A DNA stretch of 64,000 nucleotides from Sphingopyxis sp. DBS4. Its GTDB lineage: Bacteria; Pseudomonadota; Alphaproteobacteria; Sphingomonadales; Sphingomonadaceae. The position numbers and the translations under genes are program-made. The stretch covers positions 3,731,001 to 3,795,000 of the forward strand of contig NZ_CP102384.1 in NCBI RefSeq assembly GCF_024628865.1. Direction: 5' to 3'. Positions 1 through 11,655 of this stretch are shown piece after piece (the first letter of the stretch is position 1; each line of letters opens with the position of its first letter). The notes below the pieces were generated by a model. The model saw only the letters and a list, made by a program, of their open reading frames with translations. It made no database searches and was not told the DNA's origin.

Positions 1-316
1 TGATGCCCAGGCCGTTGCGCACGATCGGCAGCTCTTTCGAACCCGAATAGACGCGGCGGCCCGGCTTCGAGACGCGGGCCACGTGGCGGATCGCCGGCTG
101 GCCCTCGAAATATTTGAGTTCGATGCGGATGCCCTTGTGCTGGCCCTTCGCGCCCAGCGATTCCTCGCTGTAGCCGCGGATATAGCCTTCGCGCTGGAGC
201 ACATCGAGAACGCGGACGCGCAGGGTCGAGGCGGGGGTCAGGACGCTGTCCTTCTTCGCCTGCTGGCCGTTGCGGATGCGGGTGAGCATATCACCCAGGG
301 GATCGGTCATTGCCAT
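1..316 (-). CDS. rpsH: 30S ribosomal protein S8, partial (C-terminus off the left edge)
   Basis: S8 binds the central domain of 16S rRNA early in 30S assembly; in enteric bacteria it also represses the spc part of its operon. About 105 N-terminal codons of an expected 130 or so are present, opening with [17 protein letters not shown], the usual S8 start. The ATG at 316 is preferred over the one at 310 because AAGGGA sits eight bases before it. Only 12 bases separate it from rpsN, so it is the last visible gene of the minus-strand ribosomal operon. Confidence 0.95.
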   Translation of the reverse strand, partial: MAMTDPLGDMLTRIRNGQQAKKDSVLTPASTLRVRVLDVLQREGYIRGYSEESLGAKGQHKGIRIELKYFEGQPAIRHVARVSKPGRRVYSGSKELPIVRNGLGI

Positions 317-328
317 CTTGTCAGTCCC

Positions 329-634
329 TTACCAGCTCGACTTCACAACACCGGGGATCAGGCCCTTGTTGGCCAGATCGCGGAGCTGCACGCGGCACAG
401 CCGGAATTTGCGGTAGTAAGCGCGCGGGCGGCCCGTCAGCTCGCACCGGTTGCGGATGCGGGTCGGGTTACCGTTGCGGGGGATTTCCGCCATCTTGAGG
501 CGCGCGATCAGACGCTCGCCATCGTCGAGCGAGGTGTCGGCGGCCATCGCCTTCAGCTTCGCGTAACGGCCGGCATATTTCTTCACCAGCTTCTTGCGAC
601 GCTCGTTCTTGTTCGTCGAACTCAGTTTCGCCAT
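329..634 (-). CDS. rpsN: 30S ribosomal protein S14 (zinc-free type)
   Basis: S14 sits in the head of the 30S subunit near S3 and S10 and is needed for late assembly. The protein has 101 residues, the length of the long form that lacks the two CxxC zinc pairs. The conserved stretch [16 protein letters not shown] is present. It begins [13 protein letters not shown], lies 50 bases after rplE and 12 before rpsH, and is co-directional with the whole cluster. Confidence 0.97.
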   Translation of the reverse strand: MAKLSSTNKNERRKKLVKKYAGRYAKLKAMAADTSLDDGERLIARLKMAEIPRNGNPTRIRNRCELTGRPRAYYRKFRLCRVQLRDLANKGLIPGVVKSSW

Positions 635-684
635 GACTTAAGTTCTCTTTCCTTCTTGAAAGAGCCTGCCTGGTCCCGGAGGGA

Positions 685-1263
685 TCAGGCGGCTTCCTTT
701 TCCTGCGCTTCGATCGGGAAGGGGAAGCCGAACAGCTTGAGCAGTTCGCGGGCTTCCTCGTCCGTGCGAGCGGTGGTGGTGACGATCACGTCCATGCCGC
801 GCACCTGGTCGATGCGGTCATAGTTGATCTCGGGGAAGATGATCTGTTCCTTGAGGCCCATGGCATAGTTGCCACGGCCGTCGAAGCTCGTCGCCGACAC
901 GCCGCGAAAGTCGCGGATGCGCGGCATCGCGATCGTGATCAGGCGATCGAGGAACTCGTACATGCGTTCGCGGCGCAGGGTGACCTTGCAACCGATCGGC
1001 ATGCCTTCGCGCAGCTTGAACTGGGCGATCGACTTCTTCGCCTTGGTCACGACAGGCTTCTGGCCCGCGATCAGTTCCATCTCGGCGGCCGCGCTCTCGA
1101 CCTTCTTCTTGTCCTGCGTGGCTTCGCCGACGCCCATGTTGAGCGTGATCTTCTCGATCTTCGGCACTTCCATCGCATTCTTGTAACCGAATTTCTCGGT
1201 CATCGCCTTGACGATCACATCGTCATAGCGCTTGCGCATGCGCGGGGTGTAATTGTCAGCCAT
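685..1263 (-). CDS. rplE: 50S ribosomal protein L5
   Basis: L5 binds 5S rRNA and forms part of the central protuberance of the 50S subunit. The 192-residue product carries the family blocks [14 protein letters not shown] and [17 protein letters not shown]. It is slightly longer than the usual 179-185 residues because of a short tail ending EAQEKEAA. Its start overlaps the end of rplX by eight bases, which implies coupled translation. Confidence 0.97.
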   Translation of the reverse strand: MADNYTPRMRKRYDDVIVKAMTEKFGYKNAMEVPKIEKITLNMGVGEATQDKKKVESAAAEMELIAGQKPVVTKAKKSIAQFKLREGMPIGCKVTLRRERMYEFLDRLITIAMPRIRDFRGVSATSFDGRGNYAMGLKEQIIFPEINYDRIDQVRGMDVIVTTTARTDEEARELLKLFGFPFPIEAQEKEAA

Positions 1264-1573
1264 TGATCGTCTCCCCGGACTTCACGGCCACGCGGACCTT
1301 CTTGCCGTCCTTGGTTTCAAAGCGGACGCGCGTCGGCTTGCCGGTCTTGGGATCGGCGAGCGCGACCTTGCTCGCGAAGAGCGGCGCTTCCTTGCGCTCG
1401 AGGCCACCCTGCGGGTTCTGCTGGGTCGGCTTGCGGTGACGGGTGATGACGTTGACGCCCGCGACGACGACCTTGCCGTCCTTCGGCAGGCTCTGCGTCA
1501 CTTCGCCGGTCTTGCCCTTGTCCTTGCCGGACAGGACGACGACCGTGTCACCCTTCTTGATCTTGTTCGCCAT
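1256..1573 (-). CDS. rplX: 50S ribosomal protein L24
   Basis: L24 starts 50S assembly by binding the 5' end of 23S rRNA. The 105-residue protein begins [23 protein letters not shown], which contains the KOW motif typical of the family (residues 7-33). It is two bases downstream of rplN and overlaps rplE by eight bases, the standard spc order L14-L24-L5-S14-S8. Confidence 0.97.
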   Translation of the reverse strand: MANKIKKGDTVVVLSGKDKGKTGEVTQSLPKDGKVVVAGVNVITRHRKPTQQNPQGGLERKEAPLFASKVALADPKTGKPTRVRFETKDGKKVRVAVKSGETING

Positions 1574-1575
1574 GA

Positions 1576-1944
1576 TTAGAGAACCTCCGGCGCCAGGCTG
1601 ATGATCTTCATATAGCCGCGGCCGCGCAGTTCGCGGACGACGGGGCCGAAGATGCGGGTGCCGATCGGCTCCTCATTCTTGTTGACCAGCACGGCGGCGT
1701 TGCTGTCGAAACGGATCACCGAGCCATCGGCACGGCGCACGTCCTTCGCGGTGCGGACGATGACGGCGCGATGCACGTCGCCCTTCTTCACCTTGCCGCG
1801 CGGCTGGGCTTCCTTGATCGACACGACGATCACGTCGCCAACGCCGGCAACACGGCGCTTCGAGCCGCCAAGCACCTTGATGCACTGGACGCGCTTCGCA
1901 CCGCTGTTGTCGGCGACTTCCAATTGTGACTGCATCTGAATCAT
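1576..1944 (-). CDS. rplN: 50S ribosomal protein L14
   Basis: L14 lies at the subunit interface and contacts 16S rRNA in the bridge region. The 122 residues match the family length exactly, opening [18 protein letters not shown] and ending [11 protein letters not shown]. It follows rpsQ by 58 bases, the boundary where the S10 and spc operons meet in enteric bacteria. No separate promoter is obvious there, so read-through from upstream is likely. Confidence 0.97.
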   Translation of the reverse strand: MIQMQSQLEVADNSGAKRVQCIKVLGGSKRRVAGVGDVIVVSIKEAQPRGKVKKGDVHRAVIVRTAKDVRRADGSVIRFDSNAAVLVNKNEEPIGTRIFGPVVRELRGRGYMKIISLAPEVL

Positions 1945-2002
1945 CGATGCACTTCCTTCTTCCTTGGCCTACCGGGGCACCCCGGCGGTTCCGTGAAACT
2001 CT

Positions 2003-2275
2003 TTACGCGATCTCGTCGGCCTTTTTCGCCTTGGTCGAGATTTCGACCTTGTCGAGAACCTTCCAGGTCTTCAGCTTCGAAATCGGCTTCGTTTCCTGGA
2101 TGCGGACGGTTTCGCCAGCCTTGATGGCGTTGTCCTCATCGTGGGCGTGATACTTTTTCGAACGGCGGATGATCTTGCCGTAGAGCGGGTGCTTGACCTT
2201 CCGCTCCACCTTCACCACGACGGTCTTGTCGCCCTTGTCGGACACCACCGTGCCGGTCAATATGCGCTTCGGCAT
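2003..2275 (-). CDS. rpsQ: 30S ribosomal protein S17
   Basis: S17 is a primary 16S rRNA binder in the 5' domain. The 90-residue protein has the OB-fold signature [18 protein letters not shown] near the N-terminus and the [19 protein letters not shown] block. It follows rpmC by 12 bases and ends the S10-type segment. Confidence 0.97.
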   Translation of the reverse strand: MPKRILTGTVVSDKGDKTVVVKVERKVKHPLYGKIIRRSKKYHAHDEDNAIKAGETVRIQETKPISKLKTWKVLDKVEISTKAKKADEIA

Positions 2276-2287
2276 GGGTTGGTCTCC

Positions 2288-2491
2288 TTATTTGGCGGCC
2301 GAGCGCGCGCGCCCGGTCTGCTCGGTCTTGACGCGCGCGATGGTGCGACGCACTTCCTTGACCCGCGATGCCTTTTCCAGCTGGCCGGTGGCGGCCTGGA
2401 AACGGAGGTTGAACGCCTCGCGCTTCAGTTCGCCAAGCTGTTCGGCGAGCTGGTCGTCGGTCTTCTTGGTCAGATCTTCGGTCTTGGCCAT
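2288..2491 (-). CDS. rpmC: 50S ribosomal protein L29
   Basis: L29 lies beside the peptide exit tunnel next to L23, where trigger factor and SRP dock. The ATG at 2491 gives 67 residues ([19 protein letters not shown]), the normal size. A TTG three codons further upstream is less likely because GGAGG lies at the right distance from the ATG. Only five bases separate it from rplP. Confidence 0.95.
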   Translation of the reverse strand: MAKTEDLTKKTDDQLAEQLGELKREAFNLRFQAATGQLEKASRVKEVRRTIARVKTEQTGRARSAAK

Positions 2492-2496
2492 GGCCC

Positions 2497-2928
2497 TCAA
2501 CCCTCCAGGTGCGAGGTGTCGCCGAGGCGGGCAACGACCTTCGTCTTGATCGGCAGCTTCATCGCCGCGCGTTCGAACGCCAGCGCGGCCACCGGGCCGG
2601 GGACGCCGTCGAGTTCGAACAGGATGCGGCCGGGCTTGACGCGGGCGGCCCAGAATTCAGGCGAGCCCTTGCCCTTGCCCATGCGGACTTCGGCGGGCTT
2701 CGACGACACGGGGACGTCGGGAAACACGCGAATCCAGAGGCGGCCCTGGCGCTTGATCGCGCGGCTGATCGCGCGGCGGGCCGCTTCGATCTGGCGCGCG
2801 GTGATGCGCTCGGGCTCCATCGCCTTCAGCCCGTAGGAGCCGAAGTTCAGGCTGGTGCCGCCCTTGGCGAGGCCATGGATGCGGCCCTTGAAAGCCTTGC
2901 GGAACTTGGTTTTTTTCGGTTGCAGCAT
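2497..2928 (-). CDS. rplP: 50S ribosomal protein L16
   Basis: L16 contacts the A-site tRNA region and is among the last proteins added to the 50S subunit. The 143 residues open [19 protein letters not shown] and include [18 protein letters not shown], both family hallmarks. It lies 11 bases downstream of rpsC in the conserved S3-L16-L29-S17 order. Confidence 0.97.
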   Translation of the reverse strand: MLQPKKTKFRKAFKGRIHGLAKGGTSLNFGSYGLKAMEPERITARQIEAARRAISRAIKRQGRLWIRVFPDVPVSSKPAEVRMGKGKGSPEFWAARVKPGRILFELDGVPGPVAALAFERAAMKLPIKTKVVARLGDTSHLEG

Positions 2929-2939
2929 GTCAGCAGTCC

Positions 2940-3647
2940 TTAGCGGCGATCGTCACGGGCCGGACGGACGCCGGTCGTCTGCGCGTCGAGCATCAGACGG
3001 TCGGTCGCCATCGGGTCATGACCCAGGATCTCGCCCTTGAAGATCCAGACCTTGATGCCGCAGACACCGTAAGCGGTGTGCGCTTCGGCCTCGGCATAGT
3101 CGACGTTGGCGCGCAGCGTGTGCAGCGGCACGCGGCCCTCGCGATACCATTCGGTGCGCGCGATTTCCGCGCCGCCGAGACGGCCGGCGCAGTTGATGCG
3201 GATGCCTTCGGCGCCGAGACGCATCGCCGACTGCACCGCGCGCTTCATCGCGCGGCGGAAGGCAACGCGGCGTTCGAGCTGATCGGCAATGCCCTGCGCG
3301 ACGAGCTTGGCGTCGACTTCGGGCTTGCGGATCTCGACGATGTTCAGCGACACGTCGCTGCCCGTCATCGCGCCGAGCTGCTTGCGCAGCTTTTCGATGT
3401 CGGCGCCCTTCTTGCCGATGATGACGCCCGGACGGGCGGCATAGATCGACACGCGGCACAGCTTTGCCGGACGCTCGATCACGACCTTCGAGATCGCGGC
3501 CTGCGGCAGGTGCTTGAACACGAACTTGCGGATCTTCAGATCCTCGACAAGCATGCGGCCATAGTCCTGGCCCTCGGCGAACCAGCGGCTGTCCCAGGTG
3601 CGGTTGACCTGCAGGCGCAGGCCGATCGGATTGCTCTTCTGGCCCAT
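2940..3647 (-). CDS. rpsC: 30S ribosomal protein S3
   Basis: S3 forms part of the mRNA entry channel and has intrinsic mRNA-unwinding ability together with S4 and S5. The 235 residues begin [22 protein letters not shown]. They contain the KH domain motif [17 protein letters not shown] (about residues 70-87), followed by the C-terminal domain with [14 protein letters not shown]. It lies one base after rplV. Confidence 0.97.
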   Translation of the reverse strand: MGQKSNPIGLRLQVNRTWDSRWFAEGQDYGRMLVEDLKIRKFVFKHLPQAAISKVVIERPAKLCRVSIYAARPGVIIGKKGADIEKLRKQLGAMTGSDVSLNIVEIRKPEVDAKLVAQGIADQLERRVAFRRAMKRAVQSAMRLGAEGIRINCAGRLGGAEIARTEWYREGRVPLHTLRANVDYAEAEAHTAYGVCGIKVWIFKGEILGHDPMATDRLMLDAQTTGVRPARDDRR

Positions 3648-3648
3648 C

Positions 3649-4029
3649 TTACGCCTCTTCTTCCTGTTCGCGGACGACGATGCGGATGCGGCTGAAAGGC
3701 TTGACGATCCGGGTCGACTTGCCGCGGCCGCGAGCGTGCCAGCGCTTCATCGAGATCGACTTGCCCACGCTCGCTTCCTTGACGACCAGCGCGTCAACGT
3801 CGAGGTTGTGGTTGTTCTCCGCGTTCGCCACGGCGCTGGCGAGAACCTTGCGCACGTCGACGGCCATCGCCTTCTTCGAGAAAGCGAGGACGTTCATCGC
3901 GTCTTCGACCTTGCGGCCGCGGATCAGCGCGGCAACGAGGTTCAGCTTCTGCGCCGAGCCGCGAATCTGCGTGCCGACCGAGAGCGCCTCATTGTCCGCA
4001 ACGCGGCGGGGGGACTTTTCCTTGCCCAT
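3649..4029 (-). CDS. rplV: 50S ribosomal protein L22
   Basis: L22 lines the nascent peptide tunnel; its beta-hairpin is the site of some macrolide-resistance changes in other bacteria. The 126 residues include the hairpin region [19 protein letters not shown]. The start codon overlaps the stop of rpsS by one base (TAATG), so translation is probably coupled. Confidence 0.97.
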   Translation of the reverse strand: MGKEKSPRRVADNEALSVGTQIRGSAQKLNLVAALIRGRKVEDAMNVLAFSKKAMAVDVRKVLASAVANAENNHNLDVDALVVKEASVGKSISMKRWHARGRGKSTRIVKPFSRIRIVVREQEEEA

Positions 4030-4304
4030 TAGCGTTTGCCCTTCTTGTCGGCCGCGTGGCCGGGGAAGAAGCGCGTCGGCGCAAATTCACCCAGCTTCAT
4101 GCCGACCATGTCTTCATTGACCGACACCGGCACGAACTTGCGGCCGTTGTAGACGTTGAAGGTCAGCCCGACGAACTGCGGCAGGATGGTGGACCGGCGC
4201 GACCAGGTCTTGATCGGCGCAGAGCTGCCGCCGTCCTGGGCCGTTTCGGCTTTCTTGAGGAGATGAAGGTCGACGAACGGACCCTTCCAGACCGAGCGAG
4301 CCAT
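4029..4304 (-). CDS. rpsS: 30S ribosomal protein S19
   Basis: S19 is in the 30S head and forms a bridge to the 50S central protuberance. The 91-residue protein opens [18 protein letters not shown] and contains [19 protein letters not shown], both diagnostic. It starts three bases after rplB and overlaps rplV by one base. Confidence 0.97.
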   Translation of the reverse strand: MARSVWKGPFVDLHLLKKAETAQDGGSSAPIKTWSRRSTILPQFVGLTFNVYNGRKFVPVSVNEDMVGMKLGEFAPTRFFPGHAADKKGKR

Positions 4305-4307
4305 GGC

Positions 4308-5144
4308 TTACCTCTTCTTCTTCGCGTGACGCGACCGGATGATCATCTTGTCGGTCGACTTGTTGTGGCGGGTACGGGCACCCTTGGTCGGCTTGCCCCA
4401 CGGGGTCACCGGATGACGGCCACCCGAGGTGCGGCCTTCACCACCGCCGTGCGGGTGATCGACCGGGTTCTTGGCAACGCCGCGAGTCAGCGGGCGCTTG
4501 CCGAGCCAGCGGCCGCGGCCCGCCTTGCCCAGATTGGTGTTCTGGTTGTCGGGGTTCGACACCGCGCCGACCGTGCCCATGCACTCGCCGCGAATGTAGC
4601 GCTGTTCGCCCGAACCGAGACGCACGATGACGAGGCCGCGGTCACGACCGACGACCTGCGCATAGGTGCCGGCCGAACGAGCGATCTGGCCGCCCTTGCC
4701 CGGCTTCATCTCGATATTGTGGACGATCGTGCCGACCGGCATCTGCGACAATTCCATCGCGTTGCCCGGCTTCACGTCGGTCTTCTTGCCCGCGACGATC
4801 GTGTCGCCGACACCGAGGCGCTGCGGCGCCAGGATGTAAGCGAGCTCGCCGTCCTCATATTTCACCAGCGCGATGAACGCGGTGCGGTTCGGGTCATATT
4901 CCAGACGCTCGACGGTGGCCGGCATGTCCCACTTGCGACGCTTGAAGTCGATGAAGCGGTACTTCTGCTTGTGGCCGCCGGCGATGCCGCGCGAGGTCAC
5001 ATGACCCTTGTTGTTGCGGCCGCCGGTTTTGCGCTTGCCTTCGGTCAGCGCCTTGACGGGCTTGCCCTTCCACAGCGACGACTTGTCGACGAGGATCAGG
5101 CCGCGCTGCGCGGGGCTGGTCGGGTTATAATGTTTGAGTGCCAT
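4308..5144 (-). CDS. rplB: 50S ribosomal protein L2
   Basis: L2 is one of the most conserved 50S proteins, required for subunit joining and near the peptidyl transferase centre. The 278 residues carry [20 protein letters not shown], including the histidine of the VDHPHGGG motif implicated in peptidyl transfer. The C-terminus is Lys/Arg-rich (RSRHAKKKR). It follows rplW by 22 bases. Confidence 0.98.
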   Translation of the reverse strand: MALKHYNPTSPAQRGLILVDKSSLWKGKPVKALTEGKRKTGGRNNKGHVTSRGIAGGHKQKYRFIDFKRRKWDMPATVERLEYDPNRTAFIALVKYEDGELAYILAPQRLGVGDTIVAGKKTDVKPGNAMELSQMPVGTIVHNIEMKPGKGGQIARSAGTYAQVVGRDRGLVIVRLGSGEQRYIRGECMGTVGAVSNPDNQNTNLGKAGRGRWLGKRPLTRGVAKNPVDHPHGGGEGRTSGGRHPVTPWGKPTKGARTRHNKSTDKMIIRSRHAKKKR

Positions 5145-5166
5145 TTTCTCTGCCTTCCCGAGCCGC

Positions 5167-5475
5167 TCAGACGCCCGTGGTGACGTCGATCGACTGGCCT
5201 TCGGCCAGGCGAACGATCGCCTTCTTCACGTCGCTGCGGGTGTAGGGCTTGCCCTTCCAGCGCTTGGTCTTGCCCTTGGTGACGAGCGTGTTGACGCCGA
5301 CGACCTTGACATCGAACAGCGCCTCGACGGCCGCCTTGATCGCGGGCTTGGTCGCGTCATTCGCGACCTTGAACACCACGGCGTTGTTTTCGCTGAGCAG
5401 CGTCGACTTTTCGGTGATCACCGGAGCGAGGATCACGTCATAATGACGCGCATCGACAGTTTTTGCCTTAGCCAT
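5167..5475 (-). CDS. rplW: 50S ribosomal protein L23
   Basis: L23 is at the exit of the peptide tunnel and is the main docking point for trigger factor and SRP. The 102 residues include [20 protein letters not shown] and [16 protein letters not shown], typical of the family. Its first eight bases overlap the end of rplD. Confidence 0.97.
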   Translation of the reverse strand: MAKAKTVDARHYDVILAPVITEKSTLLSENNAVVFKVANDATKPAIKAAVEALFDVKVVGVNTLVTKGKTKRWKGKPYTRSDVKKAIVRLAEGQSIDVTTGV

Positions 5476-6094
5476 TGAAACGGGCCTCCAGCTTTTCGAC
5501 CGCCGCGCGGGTCAGGACCAGCGTGTCGGCACGGATGATGTCATAGACATTGGCGCCCGCAGCCGGCATCGCGTCGATGCCGATCAGGTTGGCCGATGCC
5601 ATCGCGAAGCTGGCGTGGACCGCGTCACCGTCGATGAACAGGGCGCGGTTGCCGAGGTCGAGCTTGCCGAGCTTGCCGGCGAGCGCCTTGGTCTTCGCGT
5701 CCTTGAGCTCGAGCGTGTCGAGAACGACGATCTTGCCGCCCTTCGCCTTGTCGCTCAGCGCCATCTTGAGGCCGAGTGCGCGAATCTTCTTGTTCAGCGA
5801 ATGGCCGAAGGTGCGAGCCCGGGGACCATGCGCCTTACCACCGCCGATGAAGATCGGCGCCTTGCGATCGCCGTGACGGGCGGTACCGCCACCCTTCTGG
5901 CGACCGAACTTCTTGCCGGTGCGGGCAACGTCGCTGCGCTCGCGGGCGGCGCGGGCGGGGCCACGGCGCTTTTCGAGCTGCCACGCGACGACGCGGTGCA
6001 GGATGTCGGCACGTGCGTCGACGCCGAAGACGTCGTCGTTAAGATCGATGTCGGCGCCAGCCTTGCCATCGAGGGTCTGAACCTTGACCTTCAT
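5468..6094 (-). CDS. rplD: 50S ribosomal protein L4
   Basis: L4 reaches into the 23S rRNA core and lines the exit tunnel. In E. coli it also represses the S10 operon by binding its leader RNA. The 208 residues contain [19 protein letters not shown] and [16 protein letters not shown], the tunnel-loop signature. It starts two bases after rplC. It is the first candidate regulator for the structured RNA between rpsJ and rplC, although that link is inference. Confidence 0.97.
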   Translation of the reverse strand: MKVKVQTLDGKAGADIDLNDDVFGVDARADILHRVVAWQLEKRRGPARAARERSDVARTGKKFGRQKGGGTARHGDRKAPIFIGGGKAHGPRARTFGHSLNKKIRALGLKMALSDKAKGGKIVVLDTLELKDAKTKALAGKLGKLDLGNRALFIDGDAVHASFAMASANLIGIDAMPAAGANVYDIIRADTLVLTRAAVEKLEARFNG

Positions 6095-6096
6095 GA

Positions 6097-6870
6097 TCAG
6101 GACTCCTGTGCGCCGTCGGCGGCCGCGGTGTCGACGACGGTTTCTTCGACCGGCGTTTCGACCGGCGCGTCAGCCGGGGCATCGTTGGTGTTGGCCGCGC
6201 TCTTGATGCCCGCCGGATAGGGGGCCTCGGGATGACGCGGCAGCTTCACCGCATCGCGGACGAGCAGCCAGCCGCCCTTCGAGCCAGGGACCGAGCCCTT
6301 GACGAAGAGAAGACCGCGCTCGACGTCGGTGCGGACGATTTCGAGATTCTGCTGGGTGCGATTGCGCGCGCCCATGTGGCCGGCCATCTTCTTGTTCTTG
6401 AAGACGCGGCCCGGATCCTGACGGTTACCGGTCGAACCATGCGCACGGTGGCTGATCGAAACACCGTGGGTCGCGCGCATACCGCCGAAACCCCAGCGCT
6501 TCATCGCACCGGCAAAGCCCTTGCCCTGCGTCACGCCCTGGATGTCGACGATCTGGCCGGCGACGAAATGGTCGGCCGAAAGCTCGGCACCGACGTCGAG
6601 CGTCGCGTCGTCGGCGACGCGGAATTCGACGAGCTTCGCCTTGGGCTCGACCTCGGCCTTGCCATAGGCGCCACGCTGCGGCTTGGCGACGTTCTTCGCC
6701 TTGGCCGAACCGGCACCCAGTTGAACGGCCACATAGCCGTCGCGGTCCTTATCGCGCACGGAGACGACCTGGCAGCCTTCGAGGCTCAGGACGGTGACGG
6801 GCACGTGGCGGCCGTCGTCCTGAAACAGGCGGGTCATCCCCATTTTCTTCGCGATCACGCCAGTACGCAT
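6097..6870 (-). CDS. rplC: 50S ribosomal protein L3 with acidic C-terminal extension
   Basis: L3 is an assembly initiator whose central loop reaches the peptidyl transferase centre. The ATG at 6870 is chosen because GAGGAG lies seven bases before it; ATGs at 6876 and upstream are too close to that site. The product starts [16 protein letters not shown] and has the L3 loop [18 protein letters not shown]. At 257 residues it is about 45 longer than the E. coli protein, owing to a Pro/Ala/Glu/Asp-rich tail after residue 225 or so. It is preceded by a 280-base structured gap. Confidence 0.96.
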   Translation of the reverse strand: MRTGVIAKKMGMTRLFQDDGRHVPVTVLSLEGCQVVSVRDKDRDGYVAVQLGAGSAKAKNVAKPQRGAYGKAEVEPKAKLVEFRVADDATLDVGAELSADHFVAGQIVDIQGVTQGKGFAGAMKRWGFGGMRATHGVSISHRAHGSTGNRQDPGRVFKNKKMAGHMGARNRTQQNLEIVRTDVERGLLFVKGSVPGSKGGWLLVRDAVKLPRHPEAPYPAGIKSAANTNDAPADAPVETPVEETVVDTAAADGAQES

Positions 6871-6876
6871 GATCAT

Positions 6877-7150
6877 ACTCCTCAACAGAGGCCGGGCGGA
6901 CCATTCCGCACGGCTTGCGGGAAGCCAGCAGGCAAAGCCCGACGACTACCCTCCCAGCCCGTGATTTCGATGCATCGCCCCGTCCGGGCTGAGGTGCCGC
7001 CATCCCGAAGGAGAAGCGGCGAGACGGGGGACGCAGCCCGGTCTGAAATGCTTCCGGTGGAAGCGACCGGCGGTATCCACCCTATCGTGATGCAGGCGCC
7101 GAAGCGTCCTGCCGATAGAGACCCCCGCTTTCGCGGGGGCTGCGTTGGCC
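6877..7150 (-). ncRNA. Candidate structured 5' leader RNA of rplC (between rpsJ and rplC)
   Basis: This 280-base gap contains no ORF that resembles a protein, yet folds readily when read in the transcribed (minus) direction. Helices seen by eye, in plus coordinates: 7144-7160 across the rpsJ stop; 7122-7128 with 7133-7139 closed by GAAA; 7113-7118 with 7082-7087 enclosing an eight-pair UUCG-capped hairpin (7092-7112); 7050-7055 with 7059-7064; 7034-7041 with 6984-6991 enclosing a second UUCG-capped arm (6996-7020); and 6893-6897 with 6937-6941 enclosing 6912-6926. In E. coli the rpsJ-rplC gap is only tens of bases. A regulatory leader or processing region is my inference. Confidence 0.55.
7122..7139 (-). 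terminator. GC hairpin with GAAA loop just after rpsJ (attenuator or processing hairpin)
   Basis: Seven perfect GC-only base pairs closed by a GAAA tetraloop lie 12 bases after the rpsJ stop on the transcribed strand. No U-tract follows, so it is not a canonical intrinsic terminator. It may stabilise the 3' end of an rpsJ transcript or be the first helix of the rplC leader. Confidence 0.4.
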
Positions 7151-7462
7151 TTAGGCCAACTTGATCTCGACGTTCACGCCCGCGGCGAGGTCGAGCTTCA
7201 TCAGCGCGTCGACCGTCTGCGGGGTGGGCTGCACGATGTCGAGCAGCCGCTTGTGGGTACGCACCTCGAACTGCTCGCGCGACTTCTTGTCGATGTGCGG
7301 ACCGCGGTTCACGGTGAATTTCTCGATGCGCGTCGGCAGCGGGATCGGGCCGCGAATGAGAGCGCCCGTGCGACGTGCCGTATCGGCAATGTCGGTGGTG
7401 GCCTGATCGAGCACGCGGTGATCAAAGGCCTTCAGGCGAATGCGAATATTCTGCGTTTCCAT
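7151..7462 (-). CDS. rpsJ: 30S ribosomal protein S10
   Basis: S10 is in the 30S head and also acts as NusE in transcription antitermination complexes. The 103 residues begin [20 protein letters not shown] and contain [26 protein letters not shown] spread over two conserved blocks. It follows tuf by 147 bases, an order (tuf-rpsJ) common in alphaproteobacteria, and is followed by the long structured gap. Confidence 0.97.
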   Translation of the reverse strand: METQNIRIRLKAFDHRVLDQATTDIADTARRTGALIRGPIPLPTRIEKFTVNRGPHIDKKSREQFEVRTHKRLLDIVQPTPQTVDALMKLDLAAGVNVEIKLA

Positions 7463-7565
7463 GACTTATCCAGTCGAATCCCGTCTGACGATGCGAAAGA
7501 GCCGAAATGGCCTGTCCCGACTTCCTATTGGAAGCCGGAGCGGCCATCAAAAACCTTTAAGCTAC

Positions 7566-7598
7566 GAGCCGCGCGAATCGATCCGAATCGCGCGGCTC
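7566..7598 (-). terminator. Strong hairpin downstream of tuf
   Basis: An 11-bp perfect stem (GAGCCGCGCGA and its complement) with an 11-base loop lies 11 bases after the tuf stop on the transcribed strand. A short run of T follows only about 13 bases later. It could partly terminate tuf transcripts or stabilise their 3' ends, leaving rpsJ to be fed by read-through or by its own promoter. Confidence 0.45.
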
Positions 7599-7609
7599 GC
7601 GGCCCTATA

Positions 7610-8803
7610 TTACTTTGTGATCGTCGCGACAACCCCCGCGCCGACCGTGCGGCCGCCTTCGCGAATCGCGAAGCGCAGACCCGGGTCCATGGCGATCGGA
7701 GCGATCAGCTTGACCGACAGCTGGACGTTGTCGCCCGGCATGACCATCTCGGTGCCCTCGGGGAGGATAACCTCGCCGGTGACGTCGGTGGTGCGGAAGT
7801 AGAACTGCGGACGATAGTTGGCGAAGAACGGCGTGTGACGGCCGCCCTCGTCCTTCGACAGGACATAGACTTCCGAGGTGAACTCGGTGTGCGGCGTGAT
7901 CGAACCGGGCTTGGCCAGAACCTGACCGCGCTCGACTTCTTCACGGCCGACGCCGCGGATCAGCGCGCCGATGTTGTCGCCAGCCTGGCCCTGGTCGAGC
8001 AGCTTGCGGAACATTTCGACGCCGGTGACGGTCGTCTTCTTGGTGTCCTTGATGCCGACGATTTCGACTTCTTCACCAACCTTGACGATGCCGGTTTCGA
8101 CGCGACCGGTGACGACGGTGCCGCGGCCCGAGATCGAGAACACGTCTTCGATCGGCATCAGGAAGGGCTTGTCGAGCGGACGCTCGGGCTGCGGGATCCA
8201 GCTGTCGACGGCTTCCATCAGCTTCAGGATCGCGTCCTTGCCGATGTTGTCGTCGCGGCTTTCCAGCGCGGCGAGGGCCGAACCGGCGATGATCGGAATA
8301 TTGTCGCCGTCGAAGTCGCGCTTCGAAAGCTCTTCGCGGATTTCGAGTTCGACGAGCTCGAGCAGCTCGGGATCGTCGAGCTGGTCGACCTTGTTGAGGA
8401 AGACGACCATGGTCGGAACGCCGACCTGCTTCGCGAGCAGGATGTGCTCCTTGGTCTGCGGCATCGGGCCGTCAGCGGCCGACACGACGAGGATCGCACC
8501 GTCCATCTGCGCGGCGCCGGTGATCATGTTCTTCACATAGTCGGCGTGACCCGGGCAATCGACGTGCGCATAGTGGCGACCGTTGGTCTCATATTCGACG
8601 TGCGCGGTCGAAATGGTGATGCCGCGCTCGCGCTCTTCGGGCGCCTTGTCGATGTTCGCGAAGTCGACGGCCGCGTTGCCGGCGATGTTTTCCGCGAGCA
8701 CCTTGGTGATCGCTGCGGTCAGCGAGGTCTTGCCATGGTCGACGTGACCGATGGTGCCGATGTTGCAGTGCGGCTTCGTCCGCTCAAATTTAGCCTTGGC
8801 CAT
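7610..8803 (-). CDS. tuf: Translation elongation factor Tu
   Basis: EF-Tu delivers aminoacyl-tRNA to the ribosome at the cost of GTP. The 397 residues have the complete set of G motifs: GHVDHGKTS (residues 18-26), [11 protein letters not shown], and NKVDQLDD; the C-terminal beta-barrels follow, ending [10 protein letters not shown]. It lies 118 bases after fusA in the str cluster. No second tuf copy is visible in this window. Confidence 0.98.
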   Translation of the reverse strand: MAKAKFERTKPHCNIGTIGHVDHGKTSLTAAITKVLAENIAGNAAVDFANIDKAPEERERGITISTAHVEYETNGRHYAHVDCPGHADYVKNMITGAAQMDGAILVVSAADGPMPQTKEHILLAKQVGVPTMVVFLNKVDQLDDPELLELVELEIREELSKRDFDGDNIPIIAGSALAALESRDDNIGKDAILKLMEAVDSWIPQPERPLDKPFLMPIEDVFSISGRGTVVTGRVETGIVKVGEEVEIVGIKDTKKTTVTGVEMFRKLLDQGQAGDNIGALIRGVGREEVERGQVLAKPGSITPHTEFTSEVYVLSKDEGGRHTPFFANYRPQFYFRTTDVTGEVILPEGTEMVMPGDNVQLSVKLIAPIAMDPGLRFAIREGGRTVGAGVVATITK

Positions 8804-8921
8804 GATGGTATAACCTTCTTGTTCAGTGTTTGCGTTGATCAGTCGCGGACGAGCCTGCTGAATCAGGCGCCGCCCTTAGAGGGTCTTGCCGCGCGGCGCA
8901 AGTCCGCGCGGCTTCGATCCG

Positions 8922-11015
<2,094 letters not shown>

Positions 11016-11111
11016 GGTCTTTTCCTTGGATTTGGGGAGCGGCCGGTGGGGCCGCCCCCGATATAGGAAGAATATTTACGATTGCGAGACGCCGGGGCGT
11101 CCCGCTTTCCC

Positions 11112-11582
11112 TTACCAGCGGTAGTGGCTGAAGGCGCGGTTCGCTTCGGCCATGCGATGGGTGTCTTCGCGCTTCTTCACGGCGTTGCCGCGGTTGTTCG
11201 ACGCGTCGAGCAGCTCGCCCGACAGGCGCGCGGCCATCGTGGTTTCGCTGCGGTTGCGCGCCGCGGCGATCAGCCAGCGGATCGCCAGCGCCTGCGCGCG
11301 GTCGGGACGGACCTCGACCGGAACCTGATAGGTTGCACCGCCGACGCGGCGGCTGCGGACTTCGATGTTCGGGCGGATGTTCGCCAGCGCTTCGTGGAAC
11401 ACGCCGATCGGTTCCTTCTTGGCGCGGGCTTCGACCGATTCCAGGGCACCGTAAACGATGCTCTCGGCGACGGACTTCTTTCCGTCCAGCATGACGCTGT
11501 TCATGAATTTCGACAGCACGATATCCCCGAAACGGGGATCGGGCAGGATTTCGCGGCGCTCAGGACGACGACGACGAGCCAT
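11112..11582 (-). CDS. rpsG: 30S ribosomal protein S7
   Basis: S7 nucleates assembly of the 30S head and contacts E-site tRNA; in E. coli it represses the str operon by binding between rpsL and rpsG. The 156 residues open [20 protein letters not shown] and contain [15 protein letters not shown] and [21 protein letters not shown]. It is 73 bases downstream of rpsL. Confidence 0.97.
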   Translation of the reverse strand: MARRRRPERREILPDPRFGDIVLSKFMNSVMLDGKKSVAESIVYGALESVEARAKKEPIGVFHEALANIRPNIEVRSRRVGGATYQVPVEVRPDRAQALAIRWLIAAARNRSETTMAARLSGELLDASNNRGNAVKKREDTHRMAEANRAFSHYRW

Positions 11583-11655
11583 GGGTAATTCCTTTTACAA
11601 CAGCATCCCGCCGCCAAAGCGTCGCGGGATGATCAAATAGCCGAAAAAGCGGACC

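Noticed and set aside
7122..7139. Canonical Rho-independent terminator ending the str operon after rpsJ
   Set aside because: The stem is strong but no U-tract follows, and the helices continue into the gap before rplC, so it is described as a structural hairpin instead.
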